Part shown: one piece after another, positions 31,236 through 40,138 of the stretch | Numbering within the stretch: position 1 is the first letter of the stretch | How the letters are laid out: each line of letters starts with the position of its first letter | Assembly: GCA_028279155.1 (NCBI GenBank) | Contig: JANQST010000344.1 | Coordinates: 1 to 43,985 of the forward strand | Origin: Cyclobacteriaceae bacterium | Lineage (GTDB): Bacteria; Bacteroidota; Bacteroidia; Cytophagales; Cyclobacteriaceae | DNA: 43,985 bases | Reading direction: 5' to 3' | Position numbers and translations under genes: made by a program | Notes under the pieces: generated by a model | Seen by the model: only the letters and a program-made list of their open reading frames with translations | What the model was told of the DNA's origin: nothing | Database searches by the model: none

Positions 31236-32267
31236 ATGTATGTCTATAAAAACTTTAACCTAAAGGGAGTTATTAAGTTTTCAGGGTTTCATATGATCTG
31301 GCTGACCATCTGGTCCACGATCATGACCTCAATCTACGTGTTTACACCGTTCGAATGGTCTATTCCATGGCTACCACTTTCTGTGATCGGTACCGCTGTT
31401 GCATTCTATGTGGGCTTTAAAAACAACAGTGCTTATGACAGGCTATGGGAAGCTCGAAAAATTTGGGGCGGTATTGTGAATAGTAGCAGATCCTGGGGAG
31501 CAAATATTCGTTCCTTTATATCTTCTGTGTTTACTGAAGCCCCTGATTCAGAAACAGACGAATGGAAAAAAAAGTTGATTCACCGTCATATAGCATGGCT
31601 CTACACCTTACGTAATCAACTCCTGATACCAACGCAATGGGAACATGTTAATGTCGGGAAACATGTTAGCAAGCTAGCGAAAAGGCGAATGAAAAGATGG
31701 GGTGTTGGCTTACATGAAGATGGTGGATTCACCGAAGAAGAGTTAAAAAAATTCTTACCTCCTGATGAATATAAGCGACTCATTAATTACCAAAATACTG
31801 CAACACAAATCATTGATCAGCAAAGCCAGGACTTGCTTAAGCTCCGTGAAAAAAACTTGATAGACGATTTCCGACATATGGAGCTTCAAAAAGTATTGAA
31901 TGATTTCTACACGTTTCAGGGACAATGCGAACGAATCAAAAAATTCCCGCTGCCCAGACAATATGGAAGTATGAGCTTAATTTTTATTGGAATTTTCATT
32001 TTTTTACTGCCATTTGGAATGGTCTCGGAATTTGCGAAGCTAGGTGATTTTGGAGCATGGTTGTCAGTTCCTTTTACTGCGCTGGTAGGCTGGGTTTATC
32101 TCATGATGGAACTGGTTGGTGACTATTCCGAAAACCCTTTCGAAGGCTTGGGGAATGATATCCCAATGCTCTCACTATGCAGAACAATCGAGATTGATTT
32201 ACTTGAAATGTTGGGTGAAAAAGATATCCCATCTCCAATAGAAGTAAAAAATGGGGTTCTGATGTAG
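31236..32267 (+). CDS. Bestrophin-family ion channel
   Basis: The 343-residue membrane protein matches the bacterial bestrophin (UPF0187) family. It has two N-terminal hydrophobic segments, the conserved GFKNNSAYDRLWEARKIWGG stretch, the cytoplasmic helical middle with IDDFRHMELQKVLNDFYTF and CERIKKFPLPRQYG, and the late helices ending in DYSENPFEGLGNDIPM. Bestrophins are pentameric channels of chloride in animals and often of cations in bacteria. It begins 15 nt after the NAD(P)-binding gene. Why a channel would follow a redox pair under TetR control is not clear. Confidence 0.93.
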   Translation: MYVYKNFNLKGVIKFSGFHMIWLTIWSTIMTSIYVFTPFEWSIPWLPLSVIGTAVAFYVGFKNNSAYDRLWEARKIWGGIVNSSRSWGANIRSFISSVFTEAPDSETDEWKKKLIHRHIAWLYTLRNQLLIPTQWEHVNVGKHVSKLAKRRMKRWGVGLHEDGGFTEEELKKFLPPDEYKRLINYQNTATQIIDQQSQDLLKLREKNLIDDFRHMELQKVLNDFYTFQGQCERIKKFPLPRQYGSMSLIFIGIFIFLLPFGMVSEFAKLGDFGAWLSVPFTALVGWVYLMMELVGDYSENPFEGLGNDIPMLSLCRTIEIDLLEMLGEKDIPSPIEVKNGVLM

Positions 32268-32312
32268 GGTAATTTTGGTATCCGGTGTATACGCTATCAA
32301 AAGGAATCAACT

Positions 32313-32948
32313 ATGAAATACACCGGCTTAATTTTCATCATTGCATTGATAACTCTTGGCTGTAGTGACGACCTACCCTCCTCCTTCATTCAAGTCAACA
32401 ACACATCAGGAATCAATCTTCGGGATATACAGATTGGCAATCAGTCAAAATATGTTTTGTACGAAAGCAGCTGCTCTGAGAACTTTCAATTCACTGGGGA
32501 TACACTCTTGATAGAAGTAATCACCAGAAACGATTCATTATTTCTCCAGGAAAGCTATTCTCCTGGTAGTACTCGAGAAAGAACCACTGAACATGCAATT
32601 TTCCCAATGAACGGATATGTTTTGGTCCCCCAGCGGTTCAATTCAGAATTTCTCTTCTTCTATGGAAACGACACTATCTTTCTTGATCGTCCTGCTGATG
32701 TCCAGCTTGTCCAACACGGATGCCAGTTATTGGAAAACAGCAACCCGTTTATTGGTGAATCAATCGGAACAGTTGATGAATTTCAGTTTGGACTCTATCG
32801 GGTAAACAACAAAAAAAGTATCTCTTGTGTGCCAGGTTTTTTCGACATTGATGCCTACATATTTTATGCGGATCATTTAAATGCCATCCACATCATCCGT
32901 ACTGGACTTGAAAACAATAATGTACTGGGGTTTGTAGCTATCGAGTAG
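32313..32948 (+). CDS. Lipoprotein of unknown function
   Basis: The 211-residue product has a lipoprotein signal with Cys17 in ITLGCSDD. The Ser-Asp-Asp after the cysteine is common in Bacteroidetes lipoproteins. The mature part is predicted mostly beta, with conserved-looking Cys residues (SSCSEN, HGCQLL, SISCVPG) that could form disulfides. No domain is recognised. It stands 45 nt after the bestrophin gene and ends 22 nt from a convergent gene. Confidence 0.72.
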   Translation: MKYTGLIFIIALITLGCSDDLPSSFIQVNNTSGINLRDIQIGNQSKYVLYESSCSENFQFTGDTLLIEVITRNDSLFLQESYSPGSTRERTTEHAIFPMNGYVLVPQRFNSEFLFFYGNDTIFLDRPADVQLVQHGCQLLENSNPFIGESIGTVDEFQFGLYRVNNKKSISCVPGFFDIDAYIFYADHLNAIHIIRTGLENNNVLGFVAIE

Positions 32949-32970
32949 TAGCCCTAAAAGATAGAAGCAT

Positions 32971-33651
32971 TTATTTCGCTTCCTGTTGCGACTTCATCTG
33001 AAATCCAATCTTATTACCAGCACCTAATACTTCTGTTTTAGCTATTTTTTGCTGAAGCGTCAGCCCTCTTATCTTTTGGAAAGGAGGGGCTACGAGATCA
33101 TTTTCCACTGCCTGGGTTATTATCAGTTGAATCAGGATGTTCAGATCGGTTGGTTCAAGTTCTTTATTAGAAACACTTTCAAACATGAAATTAATCTGAC
33201 CATCCCCTTCAACGATGAATCGATTTTCAAAATTCACCATTAATCTCGAGACGAGGTAGCCCGGATCATTCACACGATTGTATTTGAGTGAGTCAGACAT
33301 GAAATTATATACATTGATTTGTCCAAGATATTTTCGAAGCGGATTCTCCTGAACGTAATCACTTTTGTTATAAGAATAGTCGTCGCTCAAAGTGATGATA
33401 TTGGTATGAAGGAAAAAGACCAATAAATCGCCAGCAACTTTTACATGAAATTCATGCTTACTGATTTCCTCAACAGATAAAACAATGTCTTTGTCTTTGC
33501 CGTCCGTCTTAGCATTGATGTTTGCAATGACTTTTTGGGCTTCCTTTTTCAGGGACTTGAACGTATTGCAAATATTTCGATAAGTAATCTGCTTAGCTCC
33601 GGATTTGGAGGTCAGTAATTGTGCAATATGTTTTGAGGGATCTTGAGCCAT
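32971..33651 (-). CDS. Conserved protein of unknown function downstream of icd
   Basis: The 226-residue protein has no signal peptide. It shows a lysine-rich helical start and a beta-rich middle with HEFHVKVAGDLLVFFLHTNIITL and NRFIVEGDGQINFMFE. I recall similar cytoplasmic proteins of unknown function in Cytophagales, but name no family. It starts only 7 nt after the isocitrate dehydrogenase stop, so the genes are probably co-transcribed. Confidence 0.75.
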   Translation of the reverse strand: MAQDPSKHIAQLLTSKSGAKQITYRNICNTFKSLKKEAQKVIANINAKTDGKDKDIVLSVEEISKHEFHVKVAGDLLVFFLHTNIITLSDDYSYNKSDYVQENPLRKYLGQINVYNFMSDSLKYNRVNDPGYLVSRLMVNFENRFIVEGDGQINFMFESVSNKELEPTDLNILIQLIITQAVENDLVAPPFQKIRGLTLQQKIAKTEVLGAGNKIGFQMKSQQEAK

Positions 33652-33658
33652 GAGTTAC

Positions 33659-35875
33659 TTAAATAGCATCGACAATAGCGTTTAATGTGCTGCTTGGTCT
33701 CATTGCTAGTGACACCTTTTCCGAATCCGGCTGATAATATCCTGCAATATCAACGGGAGATCCTTGAGCAGCAATGAGTTCTTCATTGATCTGAGCTTCA
33801 TTTTCCTTGAGTTGTTGAGCAACTGGGCCGAACTTGGCCTTAAGCTCCTGATCATCTTCCTGATTTGCCAAAGCTTCTGCCCAATACATAGCTAGATAGA
33901 AATGGCTCCCTCTATTATCAATTTCATTCACCTTTCTGGATGGTGATTTATTTTCATCCAACAGCCTTGAAGTAGCATCATCTAATGCAACGCCCAGAAC
34001 CTTTGCTCTTGGATTATCAAAGTTGTTGCTTAAATGCTCGAGGGATACTGCTAGCGCTAAAAACTCGCCAAGTGAATCCCAACGTAGATGGCCTTCTTCA
34101 ACAAATTGTTGAACGTGCTTTGGAGCTGATCCTCCTGCCCCCGTTTCGAATAATCCACCACCGTTCATTAATGGAACAATGGATAGCATTTTGGCACTTG
34201 TACCAACTTCTAGGATCGGGAAAAGGTCAGTTAAGTAATCCCTTAGCACATTGCCTGTCACGGAGATGGTGTCTTTTCCTTCAATGATTCTTTCAAGTGA
34301 GAATCGAGTAGCCTCTACTGGTGCTAGAATACTTATCTTCAACCCAGTCGTATCATGATCCTTTAAGTAGACGTTGACTTTTTCTATCAACTCACGATCG
34401 TGAGCTCTATTTTTATCTAGCCAGAAAACCGCAGGAGTGTTCGTGGCTTTAGCCCTGCTCACTGCTAGTTTCACCCAATCCTTTATTGGTGCATCTTTAA
34501 CCTGGCACATTCTCCAAACATCCCCTTCTTCTACTTCATGCTCCATTAGTAGGTTGCCTGCCGCATCTTCCACCTGCACCTTTCCATCTCCTTGCATTTG
34601 GAACGTTTTATCATGAGAGCCATACTCCTCTGCTTTTTGCGCCATCAGTCCCACATTGGATACACTTCCCATAGTTGTCGGATCGAGCGCTCCATTTTTC
34701 TTGCAAAAATCAATGGTCTCACGATAGACTCCAGAATATGAACGATCTGGAATGACAAACTTTGTGTCCTTTAGATTTTCATCTGGCCCCCACATCTGAC
34801 CTGAAGTCCGGATAGCGGCTGGCATTGAAGCATCGATAATCACATCACTTGGTACATGTAGGTTGGTAATTCCTTTGTCTGAATTCACCATGGCCATATC
34901 AGGTCGGTTGGCATAACATTCGTCCAAATCAGCTTCAATCTCACCTTTTTTCTCAGGCGATAGGTTCTGGATCTTTGTATAAAGATCACCGATACCATTG
35001 TTGGGATTAAATCCTATTTCATCCAGTGTAGACTGATGTTTCTCAAGAACAGGTTTGAAATAAGCTGAAACAGCAGCTCCAAAAATGATTGGATCGGATA
35101 CTTTCATCATAGTAGCTTTCAGATGAACTGAAAACAAAACATCCTCTTGCTTGGCAGCTTCAATTTCCTTTTCAAAAAAAGAAATAAGCATGCTCCTGTT
35201 CATTCTGGAACCATCGATGATCTCTCCTGCTTGCAATGCAATGTTTTCCTTAAGGGTCGAGCTATTCCCATCATTCCCAACGAACTTAATTGTAGCGGTG
35301 CCTGCCTCTGAAACGGTTACAGATTGTTCACTCCCAAAGAAGTCACCATCGCTTAAGCTTGACACATGTGATTTTGAATCCGAGCTCCATGCTCCCATTG
35401 AGTGAGGGTGTTTTCTGGCATATTCTTTTACTGCCCGCGGGGCTCGTCTATCAGAATTTCCTTCTCGCAAAACGGGGTTCACAGCACTCCCCTTTACTTT
35501 GTCATATCTTGACTTTATTTCTTTTTCTTCATCAGAACTTGGCTCATCAGGATAATCAGGTAAGCCATACCCCTGCGATTGTAACTCTTTGATTGCAGCC
35601 TTTAACTGCGGAATCGAAGCACTGATATTTGGGAGCTTTATGATGTTGGCTTCAGGTTTTTTCGTTAAGTCACCGAGCTCAGCCAACGCATCTCCAATTT
35701 TTTGGTCTTCATTCAGGTGATCAGAGAAATTTGCTAAAATTCTACCTGCCAAGGAAATATCTCTTGTTTCAACATTGACATCAGCTGATGATGTGAATGC
35801 ATTAACAATAGGAAGAAAAGATTGTGTTGCCAAAGCCGGAGCTTCGTCGGTATGTGTGTAAATAATTTTAGCCAT
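33659..35875 (-). CDS. icd: Isocitrate dehydrogenase, NADP-dependent, monomeric type
   Basis: The 738-residue length and the sequence from MAKIIYTHTDEAPALATQS to the end match the monomeric (type II, about 740 residues) isocitrate dehydrogenase, which oxidises isocitrate to 2-oxoglutarate in the citric acid cycle. Typical segments are LREGNSDRRAPRAVKEYARKHP in part (RAPRAVKEYA), SDGDFFGSEQS, VPSDVIIDASMPA, MGSVSNVGLMAQKAEEYGSH in part, and GTSAKMLSIVPLMNGGGLFETGAGGSAPKH in part. The gene lies between panB (29 nt upstream) and an unknown gene (7 nt downstream), both in the same direction. Confidence 0.96.
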   Translation of the reverse strand: MAKIIYTHTDEAPALATQSFLPIVNAFTSSADVNVETRDISLAGRILANFSDHLNEDQKIGDALAELGDLTKKPEANIIKLPNISASIPQLKAAIKELQSQGYGLPDYPDEPSSDEEKEIKSRYDKVKGSAVNPVLREGNSDRRAPRAVKEYARKHPHSMGAWSSDSKSHVSSLSDGDFFGSEQSVTVSEAGTATIKFVGNDGNSSTLKENIALQAGEIIDGSRMNRSMLISFFEKEIEAAKQEDVLFSVHLKATMMKVSDPIIFGAAVSAYFKPVLEKHQSTLDEIGFNPNNGIGDLYTKIQNLSPEKKGEIEADLDECYANRPDMAMVNSDKGITNLHVPSDVIIDASMPAAIRTSGQMWGPDENLKDTKFVIPDRSYSGVYRETIDFCKKNGALDPTTMGSVSNVGLMAQKAEEYGSHDKTFQMQGDGKVQVEDAAGNLLMEHEVEEGDVWRMCQVKDAPIKDWVKLAVSRAKATNTPAVFWLDKNRAHDRELIEKVNVYLKDHDTTGLKISILAPVEATRFSLERIIEGKDTISVTGNVLRDYLTDLFPILEVGTSAKMLSIVPLMNGGGLFETGAGGSAPKHVQQFVEEGHLRWDSLGEFLALAVSLEHLSNNFDNPRAKVLGVALDDATSRLLDENKSPSRKVNEIDNRGSHFYLAMYWAEALANQEDDQELKAKFGPVAQQLKENEAQINEELIAAQGSPVDIAGYYQPDSEKVSLAMRPSSTLNAIVDAI

Positions 35876-35904
35876 TGAATTCTGTTCGTTCTTTTGGGGT
35901 AGGT

Positions 35905-36720
35905 TTAATAACTCTCTTTTTCGTTGGGGAAATCTTTGGATTTAATGTCGGAAACGTAGTTCTTAACAGCATCTGACATGACTTTGTTCAGATCTGCGTA
36001 TTGTCGTAAAAATCGGGGTTTAAAATCTTGGGTAATACCAAGCATGTCATGTACGACCAATACTTGTCCATCTACATCCGGGCCTGCACCAATTCCAATC
36101 ATGGGAATGGAAACGGACTTTGAAGCCTGTTTTGCAAGTTTGGAAGGGATTTTTTCTAAGACCACTCCAAAACAGCCAAGCTCTTCAAGGAGCTTAACAT
36201 CCTCCAATAGTTTTTTGGCCTCTGCCTCTTCTTTTGCTCTGACAGTATAGGTTCCGAACTTGTAAATGGATTGAGGGGTTAGTCCCAAATGTCCCATCAC
36301 GGGGATTCCAGCTGAAAGAACACGCTCAATACTCTCTTTGATTTCAAGTCCACCTTCCATCTTAACCGCATGAGCTCCTGATTCTTTCATGATCCTGATG
36401 CAAGACCGCAAGGCTTCAGAGGAGCTTCCCTGATAGCTACCAAAGGGAACGTCAACGATCACCAAGGCTCTTTTAACAGCTTTAACCACCGAGGTGGCAT
36501 GCCAGATCATATGATCCAATGTGATTGGTAAGGTTGTTTCATTTCCAGCCATCACATTTGAAGCACTGTCTCCGACCAGTATTGCATCAATCCCGGATTG
36601 ATCAATGATCTTGGCCATGGAGTAATCATAGGCCGTAAGCATGGTTATTTTTTCACCATTGGACTTCATTTCCTGAAGTTGGTGGGTGGTAACCACTTTA
36701 ATGTTTTTCTGTACGCTCAT
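35905..36720 (-). CDS. panB: 3-methyl-2-oxobutanoate hydroxymethyltransferase
   Basis: The 271-residue enzyme makes ketopantoate from 2-oxoisovalerate and methylene-tetrahydrofolate, the first committed step to pantothenate and coenzyme A. Metal-binding and active residues expected in the family are present: Asp51 in VGDSASN, Asp90 in VDVPFGSYQ, Lys120 and Glu122 in VKMEGG. MGHLGLTPQS and GIGAGPDVDGQVLV are further family signatures. Length is usual. It is the first gene of a likely panB-icd-unknown unit; no panC is nearby. Confidence 0.97.
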   Translation of the reverse strand: MSVQKNIKVVTTHQLQEMKSNGEKITMLTAYDYSMAKIIDQSGIDAILVGDSASNVMAGNETTLPITLDHMIWHATSVVKAVKRALVIVDVPFGSYQGSSSEALRSCIRIMKESGAHAVKMEGGLEIKESIERVLSAGIPVMGHLGLTPQSIYKFGTYTVRAKEEAEAKKLLEDVKLLEELGCFGVVLEKIPSKLAKQASKSVSIPMIGIGAGPDVDGQVLVVHDMLGITQDFKPRFLRQYADLNKVMSDAVKNYVSDIKSKDFPNEKESY

Positions 36721-36807
36721 GTCATTAAATGGAAGCGCAATTTACACAATGACAAAGGGAGATTGAAATGTGCCCTAGCTATAAATCAACTGAAAAGTCG
36801 TGTAATA

Positions 36808-37362
36808 CTATTTCCACTTAATATTACAACCCATACTTGGTAATTGTTCCTCAAGTACGGGCTGGCCATCAATCAAGGCATCTATGGCCGCACTAAGGTC
36901 TTCGCCAGTGACCGGTTCATTGTTCCCTGGGGTACTTGCATCAAACCTCCCTCGATAGACACACTTAAGATCCGAGTCAAAAAGGTAAAAATCAGGAGTG
37001 CAAGCTGCATCGTATGCTTGTGCTACTTCTTGACTTTCATCATAGAGATAAGGGAAATGAAAGCCGTGTTTTTCTGCTTGAAGTCTCAAACCTTCAGGAT
37101 TGTCTTCCGGATAGTTTTCTGCATCGTTGGAAGAAATTGCTACGAATCCAACCCCTAAGTGTTGATAGTGTCTGGCTACAATTCCCAGTTCCTCTTCAAT
37201 GTTTTTCACATACGGACAATGCGCGCAAATGAACATGACCACCAATCCTTCCTCTCCTTTTACGTCAGCGAGAGACATGCTTTTGTCAGATATTACATCC
37301 TTAAGATTGAATTCTGGTGCCTCTGTTCCAAGGGGCATCATGGTCGAGGGGGTGAGAGCCAT
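36808..37362 (-). CDS. Thioredoxin-fold (AhpC/TSA-like) redox protein
   Basis: The 184-residue protein has a thioredoxin fold with active-site CAHCPYV (Cys46, Cys49) after VVMFI and a cis-proline region at CTPDFYLFDS. The sequence belongs to the thioredoxin-family proteins close to AhpC/TSA peroxiredoxins, with a CxxC site where peroxiredoxins have a single peroxidatic cysteine. No signal peptide is present, so it acts in the cytoplasm. It lies upstream of panB with an 87-nt gap and diverges from a secreted amidohydrolase gene. Confidence 0.9.
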   Translation of the reverse strand: MALTPSTMMPLGTEAPEFNLKDVISDKSMSLADVKGEEGLVVMFICAHCPYVKNIEEELGIVARHYQHLGVGFVAISSNDAENYPEDNPEGLRLQAEKHGFHFPYLYDESQEVAQAYDAACTPDFYLFDSDLKCVYRGRFDASTPGNNEPVTGEDLSAAIDALIDGQPVLEEQLPSMGCNIKWK

Positions 37363-37500
37363 GGCTTTGGGATTAGTTTGTTTATTTTTAACGGCTTAGA
37401 AGTCGACAATATTACACCAACTAATGAATTGCAGCTAATACTCGGCTTAATAACTTAGTCTCCGCAATCAAATAGAAGGATTTTGAAATTCAATAAACCC

Positions 37501-39147
37501 ATGAAAAAACCTGTTAGCACGTTCTTGTTTTTCCTGATAGCCATCACCCTTTTTGCACAAATAACACCTGCTCCAACCCGGACTGAAGGTCAAGGTCCCT
37601 TTGATCAATTGATCATACGAGGAGCGATGTTAATCAACGGAAATGGCGCACCGCCAATCGGACCAGTTGATATTGTAGTTGAGAAAAATGTGATTACACA
37701 AGTTCGAGTGGTTGGATATCCTGGAGTGGAAATAAATGAAGAGCGAAGACCACAATTTGATGGAAATGGATTGGAAATTGATGCTGAAGGAATGTATGTT
37801 CTTCCGGGTTTTGTTGATATGCATGGACATATTGGTGGAACAAGTCAAGGGACGCCGGCAGAGTATGTATTCAAGTTATGGCTGGCACATGGCATTACCA
37901 CCATTCGAGACCCATCTGCAGGTAATGGGCTTGATTGGGTTTTAAGACACAAGCAAAGAAGCGCCCGAAATGAGATTACCGCTCCTCGGATTTTAGCTTA
38001 CACCTCCTTTGGACAAGACCTTACAGATGTAAAAACCCTACGAAGTGTTCCCGGAGAAAGGAGTACTGGATCAGAAGTATTAAAGAACCCAATTACGAAT
38101 GCTAACGAAGCTATTTCTTGGGTCCGGGCAAATTATCGAAGAGGCGCTGACGGCATTAAATTTTTTGGCGCCTCCCCCGAGGTGATGGATGCGGCTTTGA
38201 GAGAAAACAAGAAACTTGGGCTTAGATCGGCCTGTCATCATGCACAGTTGAGTGTTGCCCGTTGGAACGTGCTTAATTCTGCTGAGTCAGGGCTGACATC
38301 AATGGAACATTGGTATGGCTTGCCAGAGGCTCTTTTTACTGATCGAGTGGTGCAAGATTATCCTCTTGATTACAATTACAACAACGAGCAACATCGCTTT
38401 GGAGAAGCAGGTAGACTTTGGAAGCAGGCAGCTCCTCCATATTCCGATAAATGGAATCAAGTGATGAATCGATTGTTGGAACTCGACTTTACCCTGGATC
38501 CAACATTTAATATTTACGAAGCAAGTCGCGATCTGATGCGGGCGAGAAACGCTGATTGGCACCGGGCTTATACACTTCCTTCTCTATGGAAGTTTTACCA
38601 GCCGAGCAAAATTTCACATGGTTCTTACTGGCATTTTTGGGGAACTGAAGAGGAAGTGGCCTGGAAAGAAAATTATAAGCTTTGGATGACCTTCATCAAT
38701 GAATACAAAAACCGGGGTGGACGTGTCACTGCTGGATCCGATTCAGGATTTATTTTCCAACTATATGGATTTGCATACATCAGGGAGCTTGAACTCCTAA
38801 GAGAAGCGGGCTTTCATCCAATGGAGGTCATTAAATCGGCGACTCTGAATGGTGCTGAAGCGCTTGGTATGGACAAAGAAATAGGTTCGGTTGAGGTAGG
38901 TAAGCTGGCAGATTTGATATTGGTTGAAGAAAACCCGCTGCAAAACCTCAAAGTCTTGTACGGAACTGGAGCCATCAAACTGACTGAGGATAACGAAGTT
39001 ACTCGTGTTGGAGGAGTGAAATACACCATCAAAGACGGGATTGTTTTTGATGCAAAAGAATTGCTCAAAGATGTTCGTGAAATGGTGGAAGAAGCTAAGG
39101 ATGGAACCGATATAGAACAGCCAGGCTATCCGAATTGGGATAAGTAA
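37501..39147 (+). CDS. Secreted amidohydrolase
   Basis: I use the ATG at 37501 (548 residues), which starts the signal peptide MKKPVSTFLFFLIAITLFAQ; a TTG 18 nt upstream is in frame. The protein has the imidazolonepropionase/dihydroorotase-like amidohydrolase layout: a small beta domain (about 35-100), then a metal-dependent TIM barrel with VDMHGHIGG (His108, His110), CHHAQLS, MEHWYG and a late AGSDSGF aspartate, and a closing beta domain with GKLADLILVEENPL. It would cleave an amide or peptide-like bond in the periplasm. The insertion before the last metal ligand is rich in Trp and Tyr. Substrate unknown. Confidence 0.92.
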   Translation: MKKPVSTFLFFLIAITLFAQITPAPTRTEGQGPFDQLIIRGAMLINGNGAPPIGPVDIVVEKNVITQVRVVGYPGVEINEERRPQFDGNGLEIDAEGMYVLPGFVDMHGHIGGTSQGTPAEYVFKLWLAHGITTIRDPSAGNGLDWVLRHKQRSARNEITAPRILAYTSFGQDLTDVKTLRSVPGERSTGSEVLKNPITNANEAISWVRANYRRGADGIKFFGASPEVMDAALRENKKLGLRSACHHAQLSVARWNVLNSAESGLTSMEHWYGLPEALFTDRVVQDYPLDYNYNNEQHRFGEAGRLWKQAAPPYSDKWNQVMNRLLELDFTLDPTFNIYEASRDLMRARNADWHRAYTLPSLWKFYQPSKISHGSYWHFWGTEEEVAWKENYKLWMTFINEYKNRGGRVTAGSDSGFIFQLYGFAYIRELELLREAGFHPMEVIKSATLNGAEALGMDKEIGSVEVGKLADLILVEENPLQNLKVLYGTGAIKLTEDNEVTRVGGVKYTIKDGIVFDAKELLKDVREMVEEAKDGTDIEQPGYPNWDK

Positions 39148-39174
39148 TAAAGAATTAGGAATTGCGAATTGATA

Positions 39175-40095
39175 CTATTCCAGTGTACTAAGTTCGTTTC
39201 TCAGATCAATAGCAATATTCGGAAAATCTGTTATGATTCCGTCTACACCTGCGTTTAGCATCTTAACCATTTCATCCCGGGTGTTTACAGGATAGGCGTG
39301 AACTTCAAACCCTTGAGCATGCATCTGGAAGACTCTGCGCGGGGAGAGTGTTTCCCAATGCGGATTGATTGCGCGCATTCTGTTTCCTTCTTTGGCCCTT
39401 CCCATGTGCATTCTTGTTTCGATATAGAAAGCCACCAATGGTGCTGAGTCTTCACCTATAATTAATGCTTTCGTTTGAATCAATGAATCCAGGTCATGTA
39501 CTTCATCAAGGTATTTGGGCTCATACGATTGTAGAATGATCCAGTCTTCTCCGTTTTCTTCTGCCATGACTACTTCTACTAGTTTTTCTGCGAAATCGTG
39601 GTAATGTGGATGATCCATGTGCTTGATCTCAATCAACACCTTGCATCGCCCATTGATAGAATCCAATGCTTCTTTGAGTGTCGGGATCCGCTGATCTGCG
39701 AATTTCGAATCGAAATGTGACCCTACATCAAACTGCTTGATTTCTTCCAGTGTGTAATCATGAATATCACCAGTGACCTGATTTCCAAGAGTATCTCTTG
39801 CGATTCGATCTAATGTTTGATCATGGAAAACCACGATCTCTTCATCCAACGTATGCCTGACGTCAATTTCTATCTGATCCACTCCTAGTTCCAACGCTTC
39901 GGAAATAGCAGCCATGGTGTTTTCAGGTGCAAGACCTGAAGCTCCTTTATGAGCAATAATCTGAAATTCTTTCCCCCCAAGCCTGTCGATGGATGTACTT
40001 GAAAAAATATGTCTGTACAGCCATGGCTCAAATAATGAGAGCGCAGCAAACAAAAAGAAAAATGGCGCAGAGTAAAGTAAAAATTTCTTGGTCAT
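39175..40095 (-). CDS. Glycerophosphodiester phosphodiesterase
   Basis: The 306-residue protein has an N-terminal membrane helix or uncleaved signal (about residues 5-22) and a GDPD domain. Key residues are His49 in IAHKGASG, Glu58 in APENT, Glu76 and Asp78 in QIEIDV, and His91 in VFHD. The enzyme splits glycerophosphodiesters into glycerol 3-phosphate and an alcohol. The segment YPVNTRDEMVKMLNAGVDGIITDFP closes the barrel. It converges on the amidohydrolase gene and lies 43 nt downstream of aspS. Confidence 0.94.
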   Translation of the reverse strand: MTKKFLLYSAPFFFLFAALSLFEPWLYRHIFSSTSIDRLGGKEFQIIAHKGASGLAPENTMAAISEALELGVDQIEIDVRHTLDEEIVVFHDQTLDRIARDTLGNQVTGDIHDYTLEEIKQFDVGSHFDSKFADQRIPTLKEALDSINGRCKVLIEIKHMDHPHYHDFAEKLVEVVMAEENGEDWIILQSYEPKYLDEVHDLDSLIQTKALIIGEDSAPLVAFYIETRMHMGRAKEGNRMRAINPHWETLSPRRVFQMHAQGFEVHAYPVNTRDEMVKMLNAGVDGIITDFPNIAIDLRNELSTLE

Positions 40096-40138
40096 GGGTG
40101 ATTATTTAACACAAAAATTACACAAAAAGTACTAAATA

